Shown here in pieces: positions 46,106-57,496 of a DNA stretch of 64,000 nucleotides. The stretch spans positions 19,887,346 to 19,951,345 of the forward strand of contig CM020618.1 of the NCBI GenBank assembly GCA_009829735.1, given 5' to 3'. The notes below the pieces were generated by a model. The model did not search any database and was not told the origin of the DNA. It saw only the letters and a program-made list of their open reading frames with translations. A program made the position numbers and the translations under genes. Each line of letters opens with the position of its first letter. Position 1 is the stretch's first letter. Origin of the DNA: Pyropia yezoensis. Taxonomy: Eukaryota; Rhodophyta; Bangiophyceae; Bangiales; Bangiaceae.

Positions 46106-46629
46106 GCCTCCGCAGACGCCGCCGCCTCCCCGTTGGCACCCGCCGCCGCCGCCGCCGCCGCCGAGGGGCTTGCCGCCGCGGCGGCGGCGGCGGCGGCGGC
46201 GGCGAGGACGTCGGGTCGCGGGGAGGCGGCCCCCCCCTCCCGCGCGGCGGCGGCGGCCAGGTGCAGCCGCTCCACGTGCGCCCGGTGGCCGTCCTCAAAG
46301 CGGGCGAGCCACTTTGGGTAGGCCAGCCGCGCCGAGCCGTGGAGGTGGCGGGCGAGCAGCGCGTTGAGCGCCGGCACGTCGTCCATCCACGCGACGAGCA
46401 GGACGACGCCGTCCTTTGGTAGGCGCCCCGCCAGCAGCGCGTCCACCATCTTGGCCGTCAGCCGCCGCTTCTCCTTGGCGTCTGCATAGTGCCGGTGGAC
46501 CACGGGGGGGAGGAACCGCTCCTGCGCGCCAAAGTACTCGACCAGCTTGGACGCAAACACCACCGCCGCCACGCACGCGGCGACCGTCAGGGCCGCCACC
46601 GTCGGTGGCGCCCCGTCGGCCGCGGGGGG

Positions 46630-46667
<38 letters not shown>

Positions 46668-46940
46668 GGGGGGGGTCACCCCGTCGGCCGGCGCGCCGGC
46701 TGCCGGCGCCGCCCCGCCGTCGGGCGGCGGCGCCGCCCCCCCCCCCGCCGTTGGGGACAGCAGCGCCGCCGCCGGCACGCCGCCGCCGCCCGCCGCCGGC
46801 GACGTGACGGCGGTGAGCGACGCGGTCACCCACCCCCCATTGTTGGGCGCCTCCCCCGCCGGGTCGAGCGCCCGGTACAGGCGCCGAAAGGCGGCGTGCG
46901 CGTCGGTGCGGAGGCGCTCGTGCCCCTTCGTGCCGCGTTG
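45976..46940 (-). CDS. Single-TM protein of unknown function, copy 1 (homopolymer frameshift)
   Basis: Seen: a conserved core with one TM helix (TVAALTVAACVAAVVFA). After it come a YADAKEKRRLTAKMVDALL helix, a DGVVLLVAWMDDVPALNALL segment and PKWLARFEDGHRAHVERLH. The C-terminal third is Ala-rich and low complexity. The frame upstream of the poly-Gly/Ala linker is set by copy 2, where LRTDAHAAFRRLYRALDP leads into the linker. Copy 1 has G10 where copy 2 has G11 (about 46666-46675), which puts the upstream part out of frame. The open frame stops upstream at TAG 46943-46941, right where an AG could serve as a splice acceptor, so an upstream exon is likely. No family recognised; a membrane-anchored protein is inferred. 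Confidence 0.5.
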
Positions 46941-47468
46941 CTACTCACGCTTCCGGCGGCAACGCGAGCGCGCTGCCAAGCACCCTCTGTCCGGCCGGCT
47001 ACCCTCTTTGTGCAGCAATGGGTGGGAGTGGTGCTGCTCGTGCTAGCGGCCTCATCGACTCATTCGTACATACCTCGTTTGCCGATCATGTGTAACCACA
47101 TGGGGAACTAACCACAGAAAACACAGAAATAAATAGACACATCCAATGATCGTGGACATCAAACCAGTCTCAAAAAAAAAAACACGTCTTGATGACCCAC
47201 CCACCGCTGCTGGCGCTGCGCTCGCCATCCCGCCCGTCGCTGCTGAAGAGGCCCTCCGTGGGCTGCCGCTGCCGCCACTGCCGCCGCCGCCGCCGCCACT
47301 GCGGTCAGCCGCCGCCGCCGGTAAAGGCCTCCTCGCTCTCCGCCGCCGACTTGCGCAGCGCCGCGTCCAGCTTCGGCGTTAATGGCCGTAGCCACCTCCT
47401 CCACCCTTCACCACCCCTCCCCCGTCCGGCCGACTGGGACCCCCCGCCTGGGGCCTCTCCCCATCCGC
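46941..47468. other. Spacer between the TM-protein gene and the decapeptide-repeat gene (unit 1)
   Basis: Includes a lower-GC stretch (47040-47200) with A-runs (47173-47182). It should contain the 3' UTR of the minus-strand gene to the right and any 5' exon or promoter of the gene to the left. No gene supported. Confidence 0.45.
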
Positions 47469-50400
47469 TCATGCGGTCGATCCGCCGGCTGCTACCGGGT
47501 CGCCGCTCGCCACCGACCCCCCAGCCACCGACATCGCCGTCCCGTCTGCTCCCGTCCCGACCGAGTCGCTCGCCTCCCCTGGCTCTTGCCCCCGCCCACG
47601 CAGAAAAGCCGCATTGATGCGTTGCGCATGATCGAGGGACACGCCCCCGTAGCTCCGGATCGTAAGCTCCCACCTGCAGCGCAAACGGTTCTCTGCCATC
47701 CTCTCCTTCAGTTCGGCACCCTGAACGCGCTTGTCGCAACGCTTCGGTTGTTGCCACCGAACTGGCATGTCACCATTGTGGTTCTCCAACCAAGTGATCA
47801 TGTCCTTAACGACAGGCCATTGCCGCAGATGCAGGGATCGCTCTGCACGACTTGCACGATCCGCCTCCCACTGAAAGCCCTGGTCCGTGAGCCACTGCTC
47901 CTCCGCCGGGTCACCAAGTCCACGCTGAAGCCGCACGTGGTGCAATCGGGTACGGGACGCCCCATGATGTTCAGCGACCCGCAGGTCCCCGTGTTCCTCC
48001 TTGCACGTCTCGAGCGCGGCGCGTTGCTTTCGCCACTCGCGAGTGTCCCTAACAATAGGGACAAGCGGGACAGCCGATAACGACGGCGTATTGTTGTTGA
48101 GTGCCGCCATGCCGTGTCCCTCCAGCAACCGGTAGACGGCTCGCTCCACCGCGGCCACCGCCATGCGAATGGGAATGTCCCCATCCGGGCCCGTGTAGTA
48201 GTAGACGATTGTCCGCCAAAAATCTTTTGGGTGTCGTCGATAGTGGATATCAAACGGGGGCGGGGTGTCTTGTGTATCAACAGCATCGTAGTGTACGTCG
48301 TCCCGGTTGTTGAAGGCACGCTGCACAGTCGTAAATGAAAAAGTATCCAGGCAGCTCCGCTTGCCGACGTAAACCGCTTTGACGCACGTCTTGCAACGAC
48401 CCTTGACATAGACGTAGACATAGACAAGCTTTCCTCTGCTCTCCTCCGACCGTACCTTTCTGGCTGCCGGGTCGGTGGCCACCGTTTGAGGATGTTGTGC
48501 GCCTTCGGCCGCCGCACGCGCGGCCTCTTCCAGAATCGTAGGCATCGCCCTCTTGAGCAGCCGCATCACCTTCCTCCACTTTCGTTTTTCGGACCGGGTT
48601 GCCCCGGGTGGGAAAGCGTGACACCCCGACCGATCCGCCTGGCCGTCGAGTGACACCCAAGGGGCTGTCCGTGGGTCATCACCCAAAGTGGCGAGCGCGT
48701 CAGATCGCATGGCAGTCGTCCTGGTGCGGAGCGGGACGCGCATCTCCCCGAACACACCGTCGTTCTTGCTGTACCTCGAGAGGGGCAGGGTCAGTTGTCC
48801 ACTGCGCCGGGCGCGCACGCAGCCACTTGATGGATTTGGTGGCTGTGCCTTGTCAACGTCCCCCGGGGCGCCACTGCTGCTCCCGCCGTCGCCGTCGCCA
48901 CTGTCGTCGTCGTCACTGTCAACGACGCTCCAGTCGACTCCCCGCCGCTGCAAAAGGTCTTCCTCACCCAAGCCTTCCATGTAGTCGTCGGCGCCACCAG
49001 CAACGACGTCTTCCTCCGCACAGGCAGCACCGCCAACGGGCGCGGAATTTCTCCCTGTCCCTGCTTCCCATACAGCGGGGGAGACCTCTCGGGAGCCACG
49101 CCGGAGTCGTCGCTTGCGAGACCGCCTGACGGGGACGATTTCCTCACCCGACGAGTCTTCAGACATACGAGCCGACGACCAGCGCGAGGCAGACGTGGTC
49201 GGAGACCCCCCCACTGGGCGGGACGACGCGGGCGGTGAGGCGGAGGAGGTAGACGAATCACCAATCAGGATGACGGGGGATGCCGGCACAGGGGCAGACG
49301 CGGCAGTCACCCGTGTCCCCGCAGTGTGTTCAATCGACGGTCGTCCGGCTCGTGGGCTGGTAGGCGGGTGTCCACCTGCGGTGGGCTCCACACGCATGAC
49401 CGTCGTGTTGGCCTCGTGCTCGGCCAGCCATTCATTCATGGCCCGCTCCAGACGCGCTTCTGCCTCCTCGTCCACCCCACCACCCTCTTTGTCGTCGTCG
49501 GTCGGTGTGGCTGTGGCCAGCGGACGCGCTTCTGCGTCCGCGTCCACCCCAACACCCCCTTTGTCGTCGTCAGGGGTCGGCGTGGCACTGGCCACGGCGC
49601 CGCCAGCCGCCGCACCTCCCCGGCTGCTGCCCCCGGCCGCTGCAAGCACATTGTGCCGTTCGTCACGGCCGCCGCGCCCACTGGGGGAGCGCGTGCCTCT
49701 GCGCATAGTGCTTGCAGCAGGAGGCCGCACAGTAGGTGGGACACCTTCTGCGGTGCGACGGAAACGAGCCCCGTGGGCGCCCCTCCCCGCATTCCCCGCT
49801 GACCCCACCCAGCCTTGTGCGCCGGGGGGGGCAGCTGGGAACCTGGGTGGAAAGCCATAGTAGACACCCGGGCCAGGGGGAAGACCGCGTAAATCCGGAG
49901 GATAGTGCGGACCCAGGGGAGGGGCGTGGGTCCACGGTTGAAAGCCTTGAGGGGCAACGGGGAAGATCCCTGGCCCAGGAGGGAAGGCATGCGGCCCCGG
50001 CGCATGCGCGCCAGGAAGGACGCCATGCGGACCAAGAGGGAGGGTGTGCGTCCATGGTACGCCACCGTGATCTACTGGGCCACCGTGACCTACTGGGAAG
50101 CCGTACGGACCGCCGGAACCGTGTGGGAAGGCGTGTGGACCGCCGGGACCTTGTGGGAAGCCGTACGGACCGCCGGAACCATGTGGGAAGGCGTGTGGAC
50201 CGCCGGGACCTTGTGGGAAGCCGTACGGACCGCCGGAACCATGTGGGAAGGCGTGTGGACCGCCGGGACCATGTGGGAAGGCGTGTGGACCGCCGGGACC
50301 TTGTGGGCAGGCGTGTGGACCGCCGGGACCATGTGGGAAGGCGTGTGGACCGCCGGGACCTTGTGGGCAGGCGTGTGGACCGCCGGGACCTTGTGGGAAG

Positions 50401-50603
50401 GCGCGCGGCCCCGGCACAACGTTGTAATGACCAGCCGCTGGAGAGGCGTGAGGTCCCGGTGTGAAGCCATACCCGCCATGTGGGAGGGCAGGCAGGCCAG
50501 TGGACACACCTGAATGACCAGAAGCAGGTAGAGTGTTGGCACCGCCAGAGGCACGACGGCTGCGCTTTCGTCCACCCTTCCGCAGTGACGTCGTATGAGG
50601 CAT
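47469..50603 (-). CDS. 1044-aa protein: basic N-terminus, eleven decapeptide repeats, novel C-terminal domain (copy 1)
   Basis: Seen: from ATG 50603 the product opens with a basic patch ([10 protein letters not shown]). Eleven exact 10-residue repeats of [10 protein letters not shown] type follow at about 65-174, then Gly/Pro/His sequence, then a long acidic Ser/Asp-rich disordered middle with NLS-like KRRLRRG. The C-terminal part (about 630-1010) looks globular. It has a [15 protein letters not shown] segment, [40 protein letters not shown] and QGFQW...[20 protein letters not shown]. The last is reminiscent of a degenerate HA repeat, like the protein at the window's left end. Function is unknown; nuclear or nucleic-acid binding is inferred. 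An upstream GTG-initiated extension to 50681 is disfavoured. It is intact in both complete units. Confidence 0.72.
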   Translation of the reverse strand: MPHTTSLRKGGRKRSRRASGGANTLPASGHSGVSTGLPALPHGGYGFTPGPHASPAAGHYNVVPGPRAFPQGPGGPHACPQGPGGPHAFPHGPGGPHACPQGPGGPHAFPHGPGGPHAFPHGSGGPYGFPQGPGGPHAFPHGSGGPYGFPQGPGGPHAFPHGSGGPYGFPVGHGGPVDHGGVPWTHTLPLGPHGVLPGAHAPGPHAFPPGPGIFPVAPQGFQPWTHAPPLGPHYPPDLRGLPPGPGVYYGFPPRFPAAPPGAQGWVGSAGNAGRGAHGARFRRTAEGVPPTVRPPAASTMRRGTRSPSGRGGRDERHNVLAAAGGSSRGGAAAGGAVASATPTPDDDKGGVGVDADAEARPLATATPTDDDKEGGGVDEEAEARLERAMNEWLAEHEANTTVMRVEPTAGGHPPTSPRAGRPSIEHTAGTRVTAASAPVPASPVILIGDSSTSSASPPASSRPVGGSPTTSASRWSSARMSEDSSGEEIVPVRRSRKRRLRRGSREVSPAVWEAGTGRNSAPVGGAACAEEDVVAGGADDYMEGLGEEDLLQRRGVDWSVVDSDDDDSGDGDGGSSSGAPGDVDKAQPPNPSSGCVRARRSGQLTLPLSRYSKNDGVFGEMRVPLRTRTTAMRSDALATLGDDPRTAPWVSLDGQADRSGCHAFPPGATRSEKRKWRKVMRLLKRAMPTILEEAARAAAEGAQHPQTVATDPAARKVRSEESRGKLVYVYVYVKGRCKTCVKAVYVGKRSCLDTFSFTTVQRAFNNRDDVHYDAVDTQDTPPPFDIHYRRHPKDFWRTIVYYYTGPDGDIPIRMAVAAVERAVYRLLEGHGMAALNNNTPSLSAVPLVPIVRDTREWRKQRAALETCKEEHGDLRVAEHHGASRTRLHHVRLQRGLGDPAEEQWLTDQGFQWEADRASRAERSLHLRQWPVVKDMITWLENHNGDMPVRWQQPKRCDKRVQGAELKERMAENRLRCRWELTIRSYGGVSLDHAQRINAAFLRGRGQEPGEASDSVGTGADGTAMSVAGGSVASGDPVAAGGSTA
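50085..50410. repeat. 30-bp coding minisatellite (unit 1)
   Basis: Eleven 30-bp units, consensus around GTGTGGACCGCCGGGACC, encoding the decapeptide repeats on the minus strand. Two unit variants (HAFPH/HACPQ and YGFPQ) alternate, showing unit-pair duplication. The same array is in unit 2 at 60113-60438. Confidence 0.9.
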
Positions 50604-50960
50604 TATGACAGCCACACAGTCCGTCGGTATGTACCGGGGATGGCAGGTGTTACACCGCACAACACCTCGCACTACCGACACAGATAGCGATCACCAGGCG
50701 GACAGGGACACACCGCACCTTCTCAGCACTCCAAGTGGGACCCAGTCGAGAGCGGGGGGAAAGGCAGACGAGGGGCAACCGGGCTACGCACAGAGCGTCA
50801 CCGGTTGAAGGCCACCTCTAGCCTGCTTCTCCCAGCGCACGCCGGACCGGAGGACAGGCGGAGGAACCGGTGAGTGGCGGGGAGGGGGGGAGGAGAAGGG
50901 CGGAGGGGGGGGGGGGGGGGGGGGGGGGTGGTGGAAAAATAGACTCCCCCAGGCGGGCAG
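50604..50960. other. Upstream region of the decapeptide-repeat gene (unit 1)
   Basis: Probable promoter and 5' UTR of the minus-strand gene. Contains a poly-G run of 24 (50905-50928), which differs in length in unit 2. No named element seen. Confidence 0.5.
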
Positions 50961-51480
50961 GAGCTCACCGCACCGCACGGCACACCACACCACCGAGTCA
51001 GAGGGCGACCACGCCCAGGCGGGCAGAGGCACGCCGCACCACACGCCGCACGACACCACCGAGTCAGGAGCTCACCGCACCGCACGGCACACCACACCAC
51101 CGAGTCAGAGGGCGACCACGCCCAGGCGGGCAGAGGCACGCCGCACCACACGCCGCACGACACCACCGAGTCAGGAGCTCACCGCACCGCACGGCACACC
51201 ACACCACCGAGTCAGAGGGCGACCACGCCCAGGCGGGCAGAGGCACGCCGCACCACACGCCGCACGACACCACCGAGTCAGGAGCTCACCGCACCGCACG
51301 GCACACCACACCACCAAGTCAGAGGGCGACGACGCCCAGGCGGGCAGGGGCACACCGCACCACCAAGTCAGAGGGCGACCACGCCCATGCGGGCACGGCA
51401 CACCACACCACCAAGTCAGAGGGGGACCACGCCCAGGGGCACGGCACACCACACCACCAAGTCAGAGGGCGACCACGCCC
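50961..51480. repeat. 107-bp minisatellite, unit 1 (three full units plus degenerate tail)
   Basis: GAGCTCACCGCACCGCACGG starts at 50961, 51068, 51175 and 51282, an exact 107-bp period. The tail (51300-51480) contains shorter variants of the CACCAC(C)AAGTCAGAGGGCGAC phrase. Open frames across it are repeat translation. Confidence 0.95.
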
Positions 51481-52235
51481 ACGCCGGTCCATCCATGGCC
51501 AACGGGACCAAGGGTAGCTCATGGGGCGCCTGTGAAGCGCTGAATGTGGGCGGTGAATGGGCCGCCATGCAATGGCTGCGAAAGCAGGAGATGGTGACGC
51601 CAAAGCACGCCCAGGCACCCACGCGGGCAGTTTCGGGACGGCGCACCGCACCCGTTCGCCCGTCCGCCCACCTACGTGCCCGTCGGCCTGCCTGCCCGCG
51701 TACCCGCCCGCCCACCCGCCCACCCTGCCAAGCACCCGCGGGCATCGACCGGCACACGGTACGAATAGGAAAGTACGGGGCCGGCCGAAACGTGATATGT
51801 TACGATATGCATATTGAGTCTGTGAGCACCTTCCAGGTGAGACGTATAGAGTAGCGTGGGGGTCGTGGCGAGTCTGTGCAAATCCTCGGGCGCCCACAGC
51901 CGGGAGATTGTGGTCTGTGAGGTTCGTCCGCGGAGAAATTAACAAGGCTCACGGACAAGGCCCTCGGACAAGCTTTGCTTCTGCAGTGGAGCCCCGTATG
52001 TTACCGTACACCGTCCTGACAGACCGTTCCACAAACCACAACTTTTGGGCCGAAGCGGGCACCGCAACGTGCGATCTGCACGCCCATACCCATACGTTAT
52101 TGCCCGGTCCTGGCCCGTACCCACCAGTTAAGGCCCGGTCCTGCATGCCACATACCCACAAGTTACGGCGCTGTCCTGCCGCGCTGGGTCGTTCCTTGTC
52201 TCGAGACGAGCTCCTGGCGATACCCCCCCCCCCCC
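51481..52235. other. Spacer at the end of unit 1
   Basis: Mixed-composition sequence with no domain-bearing frame. Includes CCCGCC-type repeats (51650-51730) and an AT-richer stretch (51765-51850). It ends in the poly-C that forms the junction with unit 2. Confidence 0.5.
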
Positions 52236-52239
52236 CCCC
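52223..52239. other. Duplication junction 1/2 in a C17 tract
   Basis: Left sequence ends CTGGCGATA. After 17 C residues the sequence TGTCCCTCCCCGCCGCAG matches 42217 onward inside the giant gene. The C tract provides the shared bases at the breakpoint. Confidence 0.9.
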
Positions 52240-53078
52240 TGTCCCTCCCCGCCGCAGTTGACGTGTTTATCGGCCTCGGCGCGGCGCGGCCGCTGCCCGC
52301 CGCCTCGCCGCCCGCCGCCGCCACCGCCGCCATCCCCCCAACCGGGGATGGGGTGCAGCGGCCGCACCACGTGGCGGGGGAGGCCGCCCTGCTGCGGCAG
52401 CTGGCCGCGTACGTGGCCGTCGGGGGCCCCCTGCGGGCGCCCCCAGTGTCCCACACCCCCAGGACGGTTGCCGGCGCGGCCGCCGACACGGTCAGCGGCG
52501 GCGTCGCAGGGACGTTGCCCGTGGCGCCCGCTGCCGCGGCCGACGCTGATGGCGGCACGGGGGGTGGTCGGGTAGGGAGGGCCCCCTGCCCGCCGCTGTT
52601 GACTGCGCTATTCGCCCCGCGGTTTGTCACCGCCCTGGCGTGCCGCGTGCCCGCCTACCTGCGCCTCGCCGCGGCGTCCTCGTCGGCAGCGGCAGCGGCG
52701 GCGGCGGCGGCAGCCGCCGCCGCCATCGACGCGACCGCGGAGGAGACCTGCAACGGCAACGGCACCAGCGGTGCCGCCACCGGTGTGCGGGCGTTGGGGG
52801 CAGTGACGGCGGTGGCTGCGGCGACGCCGCCGTCCCCGGCGGCGGCAACCGCTGCCGACGCGGCGGCCATGGCCGTGGCGGCCGCTGCGGCAGCGGCGGC
52901 CGGCCTGCGCCTGTACACCACCCTGCTGGCCGCCGCCGCCGACGCGGCGCCGATGCTCGCCGCGGCATCCCCGTGGGCGCCCACCCGCGACGGCATCCTG
53001 GTCGCCGCCGCGGGGGGGCTGGCCACGGCCGCCGCTGCCGCGGCCGATGGCGGTGGCTGCGGCGGCAGCGCCGGCGGC

Positions 53079-53110
<32 letters not shown>

Positions 53111-54146
53111 GCGGTCGGCGGTGGCCGCCTGGGGCGCCGCCGCCGCCGCGGCGGGCCACCCGGGGCTGGCCGCCGCCGCCGCCGACGCGGCGGTCGTGAC
53201 GGCCGTGTTGGCCGCCACCGGCGGCGGCGGCGGCGGCGGCGGCAGTGGCGGCGGCGGCGGCGGCGGCTCTGCGGACGGCCTGGCCGTCGCCGCCGCTGCC
53301 GCGGTGCGGGCGTCGCTGGTGGGCGTGCCGGGGCGGCCGCCGCCGCGGCGGTGCCCCGGCGGGGGCGCGGCACCGCTGCCGGGGCTGTCCGCCTGGGCCC
53401 GCCCGCGGCTGTCGCCGCGTCCTCCCCCCGGGGGGGGGACGGGCGGGCAGCCACCGCCGCTGCCACCACTGGCTGCCGTTGCCGTCGACGCTGCCGCCAC
53501 CGCGGCGGCAGCGGGGGCAGGGGCGGGGGCGCCCCCGCCCCCGCCCCCCGCCACCCCTGGGGCTTTCCACGCCGCCCGCCTGGGGGTGCTGCTCGGCCTG
53601 CTCGGCCCGGGCGCGGCGGGCCGCGCCGAGGCCGCCGCGTGGACGGCCGCCGCCGCGCGGGTCGTGTCGGGCGGCACCCCCGTGGGCGGCGGCGGCGGCG
53701 GTGGGGGGGGGGACGGCAGTGGGGGCGGCGGCCCCCGCCGCCGCCGCCGCCGCGGGCAGTCGCCGCGGATATCCTTTGGGGGCCTCCCGCCGGTGCAGCC
53801 GCCGCCCCAGTGGGCGGCGGCGCCTGTCGCCACCGCCGCCGCCGCCGCCGCCGCTGTCGCCGCTGCCGCTGCCGCCGCTGCTTCCGCGTCCACCGCACCG
53901 CCGGCTGTGCCGCACGCCGCGACCGACGGCCTTGCCGCATCGCCGGCGCTCCGGGGCAGCCGCTTGCCGTGGGTGGCGGTGGGGGTGCTCCGCTGGGCGG
54001 CTGCCGCCGCGGCGCCATTGGCGGCAGCGCCGTCGCCGGCGGCCGACGCGGGGGCGCTGCTGGCCGTCGTGGGCATTGCGCGGGGCGCCGCGCGGGTGCT
54101 CCTTGCCGCCGCCGCCACCGCCGCCGCCGCTGCGGCAGCGTCGACG

Positions 54147-54178
<32 letters not shown>

Positions 54179-55406
54179 TGGGGGGGGGAGGGGGGGCGGA
54201 GGTGACTGGGCGGACGAGGGGCTGGACGGCCCATCCGACACGGACAGCGACAGCGATGGGGGCGGGGGTGGTGGCGGCGGCGGCGGTGGCGCCGCCGGCC
54301 GACCCCGCCCGTGGTGCCTGTCGACCGCCGCCGCGGCGGCGGCGGCAGCGGCGGCGGCGCGCCCGCTGGGCGCCGTTTTGGCGGCGGTGCTGCCCGCGGT
54401 GGCCGGCGGCGGCACCCCCACCCCCCCCGCCCCCTCGCTCCTCGCCGCCGCCTCCCGGCTGGCCGCCGCCGGTGACGCGCTGGTGGGCGTGGCCGCCGCC
54501 GCCCGCGTCGGCGGGTCCCCCGACACGGGGGGCGGCGGCGGCGGCGGCGGCGGCGCCCCCCCGCCCCTCTTCCCCGCGGGCGCCCGGTGCGTCGCCGCCG
54601 CACAGGCCGTGGTCGACGCCGCCGCCGCCGCGTCGGCACGGTTGGCGGGCGACGTGGCCGCCGCCGCCGCGGCGGCGGCGCCACCGCCGCCCGCCGTCGG
54701 CGCCGAGTGGGCGCTGCGGGGGGGGGGGGAGCCGGCCGACCCGCCCGCCGCCACGGTTGTGGCGGTGGCGCGGGGCCCCACCAGCGGCGCCGGCAGTGGC
54801 GGCGGCGGCGGTGGTGGTGGGGGTGGTGGCAGGGACAGGGACGGCAGCCACGGCGCGGGGGGCGGGGGCAGGAAGCGGCGGCGGCGGCAGCGGCAGCGGC
54901 GGGACCGGGAGGGCGGCCGCCGCCGCGGGCGGTGGGATAGGGACGTAACGGGTGGCGGCGGCGGCGGCGGCAGCGGCAGCAGCAGCAGCAGTGACAGCGG
55001 CGCCTGCCGCCGCGCCAACCTGCTCGCCGACAGTGCCAGCAGCAGCGGCGGCAGCGACCGCAGCAGCAGCAGCAGCGACCGCAGCAGCAGCGACCGCAGC
55101 GGCAGCAGCAGCGACGGCAACGGCGGGGGGGGGGGGCGCGGGCGCCCCCGCTTTTGGGCGCACCCCCCACCCGGTGGGGCAGCCGACGGGGACGGCGAGG
55201 CGGCGGCGGCGGCGGCGTCGGCGGCGGCGGCGGGGGGGGCCAACCCCCCGGCGGGGGCCGCCACCGGCACTGCCCGCGACGGCGGCGGCGGCGGCAGCGC
55301 CGACGACGGCGACGGTGGTGGGGGGGGGTGGGGGGGGGGGGACGGCGGCTGGGGGGGGGGGCGGGGGGACGACGCGCCCGCCACGCTGTTTGTGCGGCTG
55401 CGGTGA
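52236..55406 (+). pseudogene. 5'-truncated copy of the giant Ala-rich gene (unit 2)
   Basis: Corresponds to residues from about 1350 of the giant protein to its C-terminus. It is open without frameshift: G9 at the first critical run and G12 at the second, ending ATLFVRLR and TGA. It lacks the N-terminal 1340 or so residues and any obvious promoter. The first in-frame ATG is well inside, in an Ala-rich helix. It is more intact than copy 1 over the shared part, so it gives the reference frame. Whether it is expressed cannot be told from sequence. Confidence 0.7.
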
Positions 55407-56002
55407 GGAAGGGGGGCGGGGGGGGGGGGGGGGAGCGGGACGCCCCGCGCCCCCCACAACCTCCACCCCGCGCACCCTCCTCTTCCGTCCGCGCGGCGGG
55501 CGGCGGCGGCGGGGACGCGGGCGGCGGGGGCACCCGCCCCCGCCGCCATGCGGCGTGGCCGAGTGGCCGAGTGTGTAGCGCGGCGGCCGTGCCCCCCCCC
55601 CCACCGGCCGGAGGGGTGGGGGACGCCCGGTGGGGCGGGGGGGTGGCAGCCACCAATACGAGCGCTTCATAAGGAGGAAAAGAGAAATAAGAGATAGCGC
55701 GGCGCTACGGCGCGCGTAGTGGGCGGGGCGCGCCCGCTGTGGCCGGCCGCGGAGCGGGGCGCGCGCGGCGTCTATTCCGCTCCCCCCCGCCCTCCCACCC
55801 CTCAACAGGGGCTCCCCTCCACCCCTTCCCAGACTGCACCCTCTGTCATGCCTCCAGTCGCCCCTCTCTCCAATCCTGCCGGCCTTACCCCCCCCCGCCC
55901 CCCCCCCCCCCCCACTCCCCCCCCTTCCCCCTCCGCAATCCCCACCCTCCGCTTCCAGCTTTGCCCGCTGCCCTGTCGCGTCCCATCCCACGGGCCCCCG
56001 CC
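55407..56002. other. Spacer between convergent genes (unit 2)
   Basis: Equivalent to 45382-45975, differing only in C-run lengths. Confidence 0.5.
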
Positions 56003-56091
56003 TCACGCCACCTCCCCCGCGTCGGGGGAGAGGGCCTCGGACGCTGCCAGCATTGGCTCTGCCGCCGCCGCCGCCGGCGCCTTGCACCCGC

Positions 56092-56132
<41 letters not shown>

Positions 56133-56656
56133 GCCTCCGCAGACGCCGCCGCCTCCCCGTTGGCACCCGCCGCCGCCGCCGCCGCCGCCGAGGGGCTTGC
56201 CGCCGCGGCGGCGGCGGCGGCGGCGGCGGCGAGGACGTCGGGTCGCGGGGAGGCGGCCCCCCCCTCCCGCGCGGCGGCGGCGGCCAGGTGCAGCCGCTCC
56301 ACGTGCGCCCGGTGGCCGTCCTCAAAGCGGGCGAGCCACTTTGGGTAGGCCAGCCGCGCCGAGCCGTGGAGGTGGCGGGCGAGCAGCGCGTTGAGCGCCG
56401 GCACGTCGTCCATCCACGCGACGAGCAGGACGACGCCGTCCTTTGGTAGGCGCCCCGCCAGCAGCGCGTCCACCATCTTGGCCGTCAGCCGCCGCTTCTC
56501 CTTGGCGTCTGCATAGTGCCGGTGGACCACGGGGGGGAGGAACCGCTCCTGCGCGCCAAAGTACTCGACCAGCTTGGACGCAAACACCACCGCCGCCACG
56601 CACGCGGCGACCGTCAGGGCCGCCACCGTCGGTGGCGCCCCGTCGGCCGCGGGGGG

Positions 56657-56694
<38 letters not shown>

Positions 56695-56968
56695 GGGGGG
56701 GGGTCACCCCGTCGGCCGGCGCGCCGGCTGCCGGCGCCGCCCCGCCGTCGGGCGGCGGCGCCGCCCCCCCCCCCGCCGTTGGGGACAGCAGCGCCGCCGC
56801 CGGCACGCCGCCGCCGCCCGCCGCCGGCGACGTGACGGCGGTGAGCGACGCGGTCACCCACCCCCCATTGTTGGGCGCCTCCCCCGCCGGGTCGAGCGCC
56901 CGGTACAGGCGCCGAAAGGCGGCGTGCGCGTCGGTGCGGAGGCGCTCGTGCCCCTTCGTGCCGCGTTG
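56003..56968 (-). CDS. Single-TM protein of unknown function, copy 2
   Basis: The reference copy. With G11 in the linker run, the upstream segment (LRTDAHAAFRRLYRALDP, NNGGWVTASLTAV) is in one frame with the TM helix and the KEKRRLTAKMVDALL and FEDGHRAHVERLH segments. Ala-rich C-terminus. The 5' limit is the stop matching 46941-46943. No ATG lies at a sensible place, supporting an upstream exon. Otherwise identical to copy 1. Confidence 0.55.
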
Positions 56969-57496
56969 CTACTCACGCTTCCGGCGGCAACGCGAGCGCG
57001 CTGCCAAGCACCCTCTGTCCGGCCGGCTACCCTCTTTGTGCAGCAATGGGTGGGAGTGGTGCTGCTCGTGCTAGCGGCCTCATCGACTCATTCGTACATA
57101 CCTCGTTTGCCGATCATGTGTAACCACATGGGGAACTAACCACAGAAAACACAGAAATAAATAGACACATCCAATGATCGTGGACATCAAACCAGTCTCA
57201 AAAAAAAAAACACGTCTTGATGACCCACCCACCGCTGCTGGCGCTGCGCTCGCCATCCCGCCCGTCGCTGCTGAAGAGGCCCTCCGTGGGCTGCCGCTGC
57301 CGCCACTGCCGCCGCCGCCGCCGCCACTGCGGTCAGCCGCCGCCGCCGGTAAAGGCCTCCTCGCTCTCCGCCGCCGACTTGCGCAGCGCCGCGTCCAGCT
57401 TCGGCGTTAATGGCCGTAGCCACCTCCTCCACCCTTCACCACCCCTCCCCCGTCCGGCCGACTGGGACCCCCCGCCTGGGGCCTCTCCCCATCCGC
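56969..57496. other. Spacer (unit 2) matching 46941-47468
   Basis: Same content as in unit 1, including the A-run at about 57201-57210. No gene supported. Confidence 0.45.

Larger units (their letters stand above)
42213..52235. repeat. Tandem segmental duplication, unit 1 (10,023 bp)
   Basis: Starts at CCCCTGTCCCTCCCC inside the giant Ala-rich gene and ends in the poly-C after CTCCTGGCGATA. It is nearly identical to unit 2 throughout. It carries the C-terminal 40% of the giant gene, two minus-strand genes, the 107-bp minisatellite and a spacer. Confidence 0.95.

Noticed and set aside
42585..46298. Minus-strand frame of over 1200 codons opposite the giant gene
   Set aside because: Arg/Pro-rich antisense shadow. 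Similar shadows exist in every frame of this GC-rich block, and the plus frame has the more protein-like residue pattern.
50870..51854. His/Thr/Arg repeat protein (and its minus-strand Trp/Cys shadow)
   Set aside because: Read-through of the 107-bp minisatellite. The period is not a multiple of three, so frames change from unit to unit.
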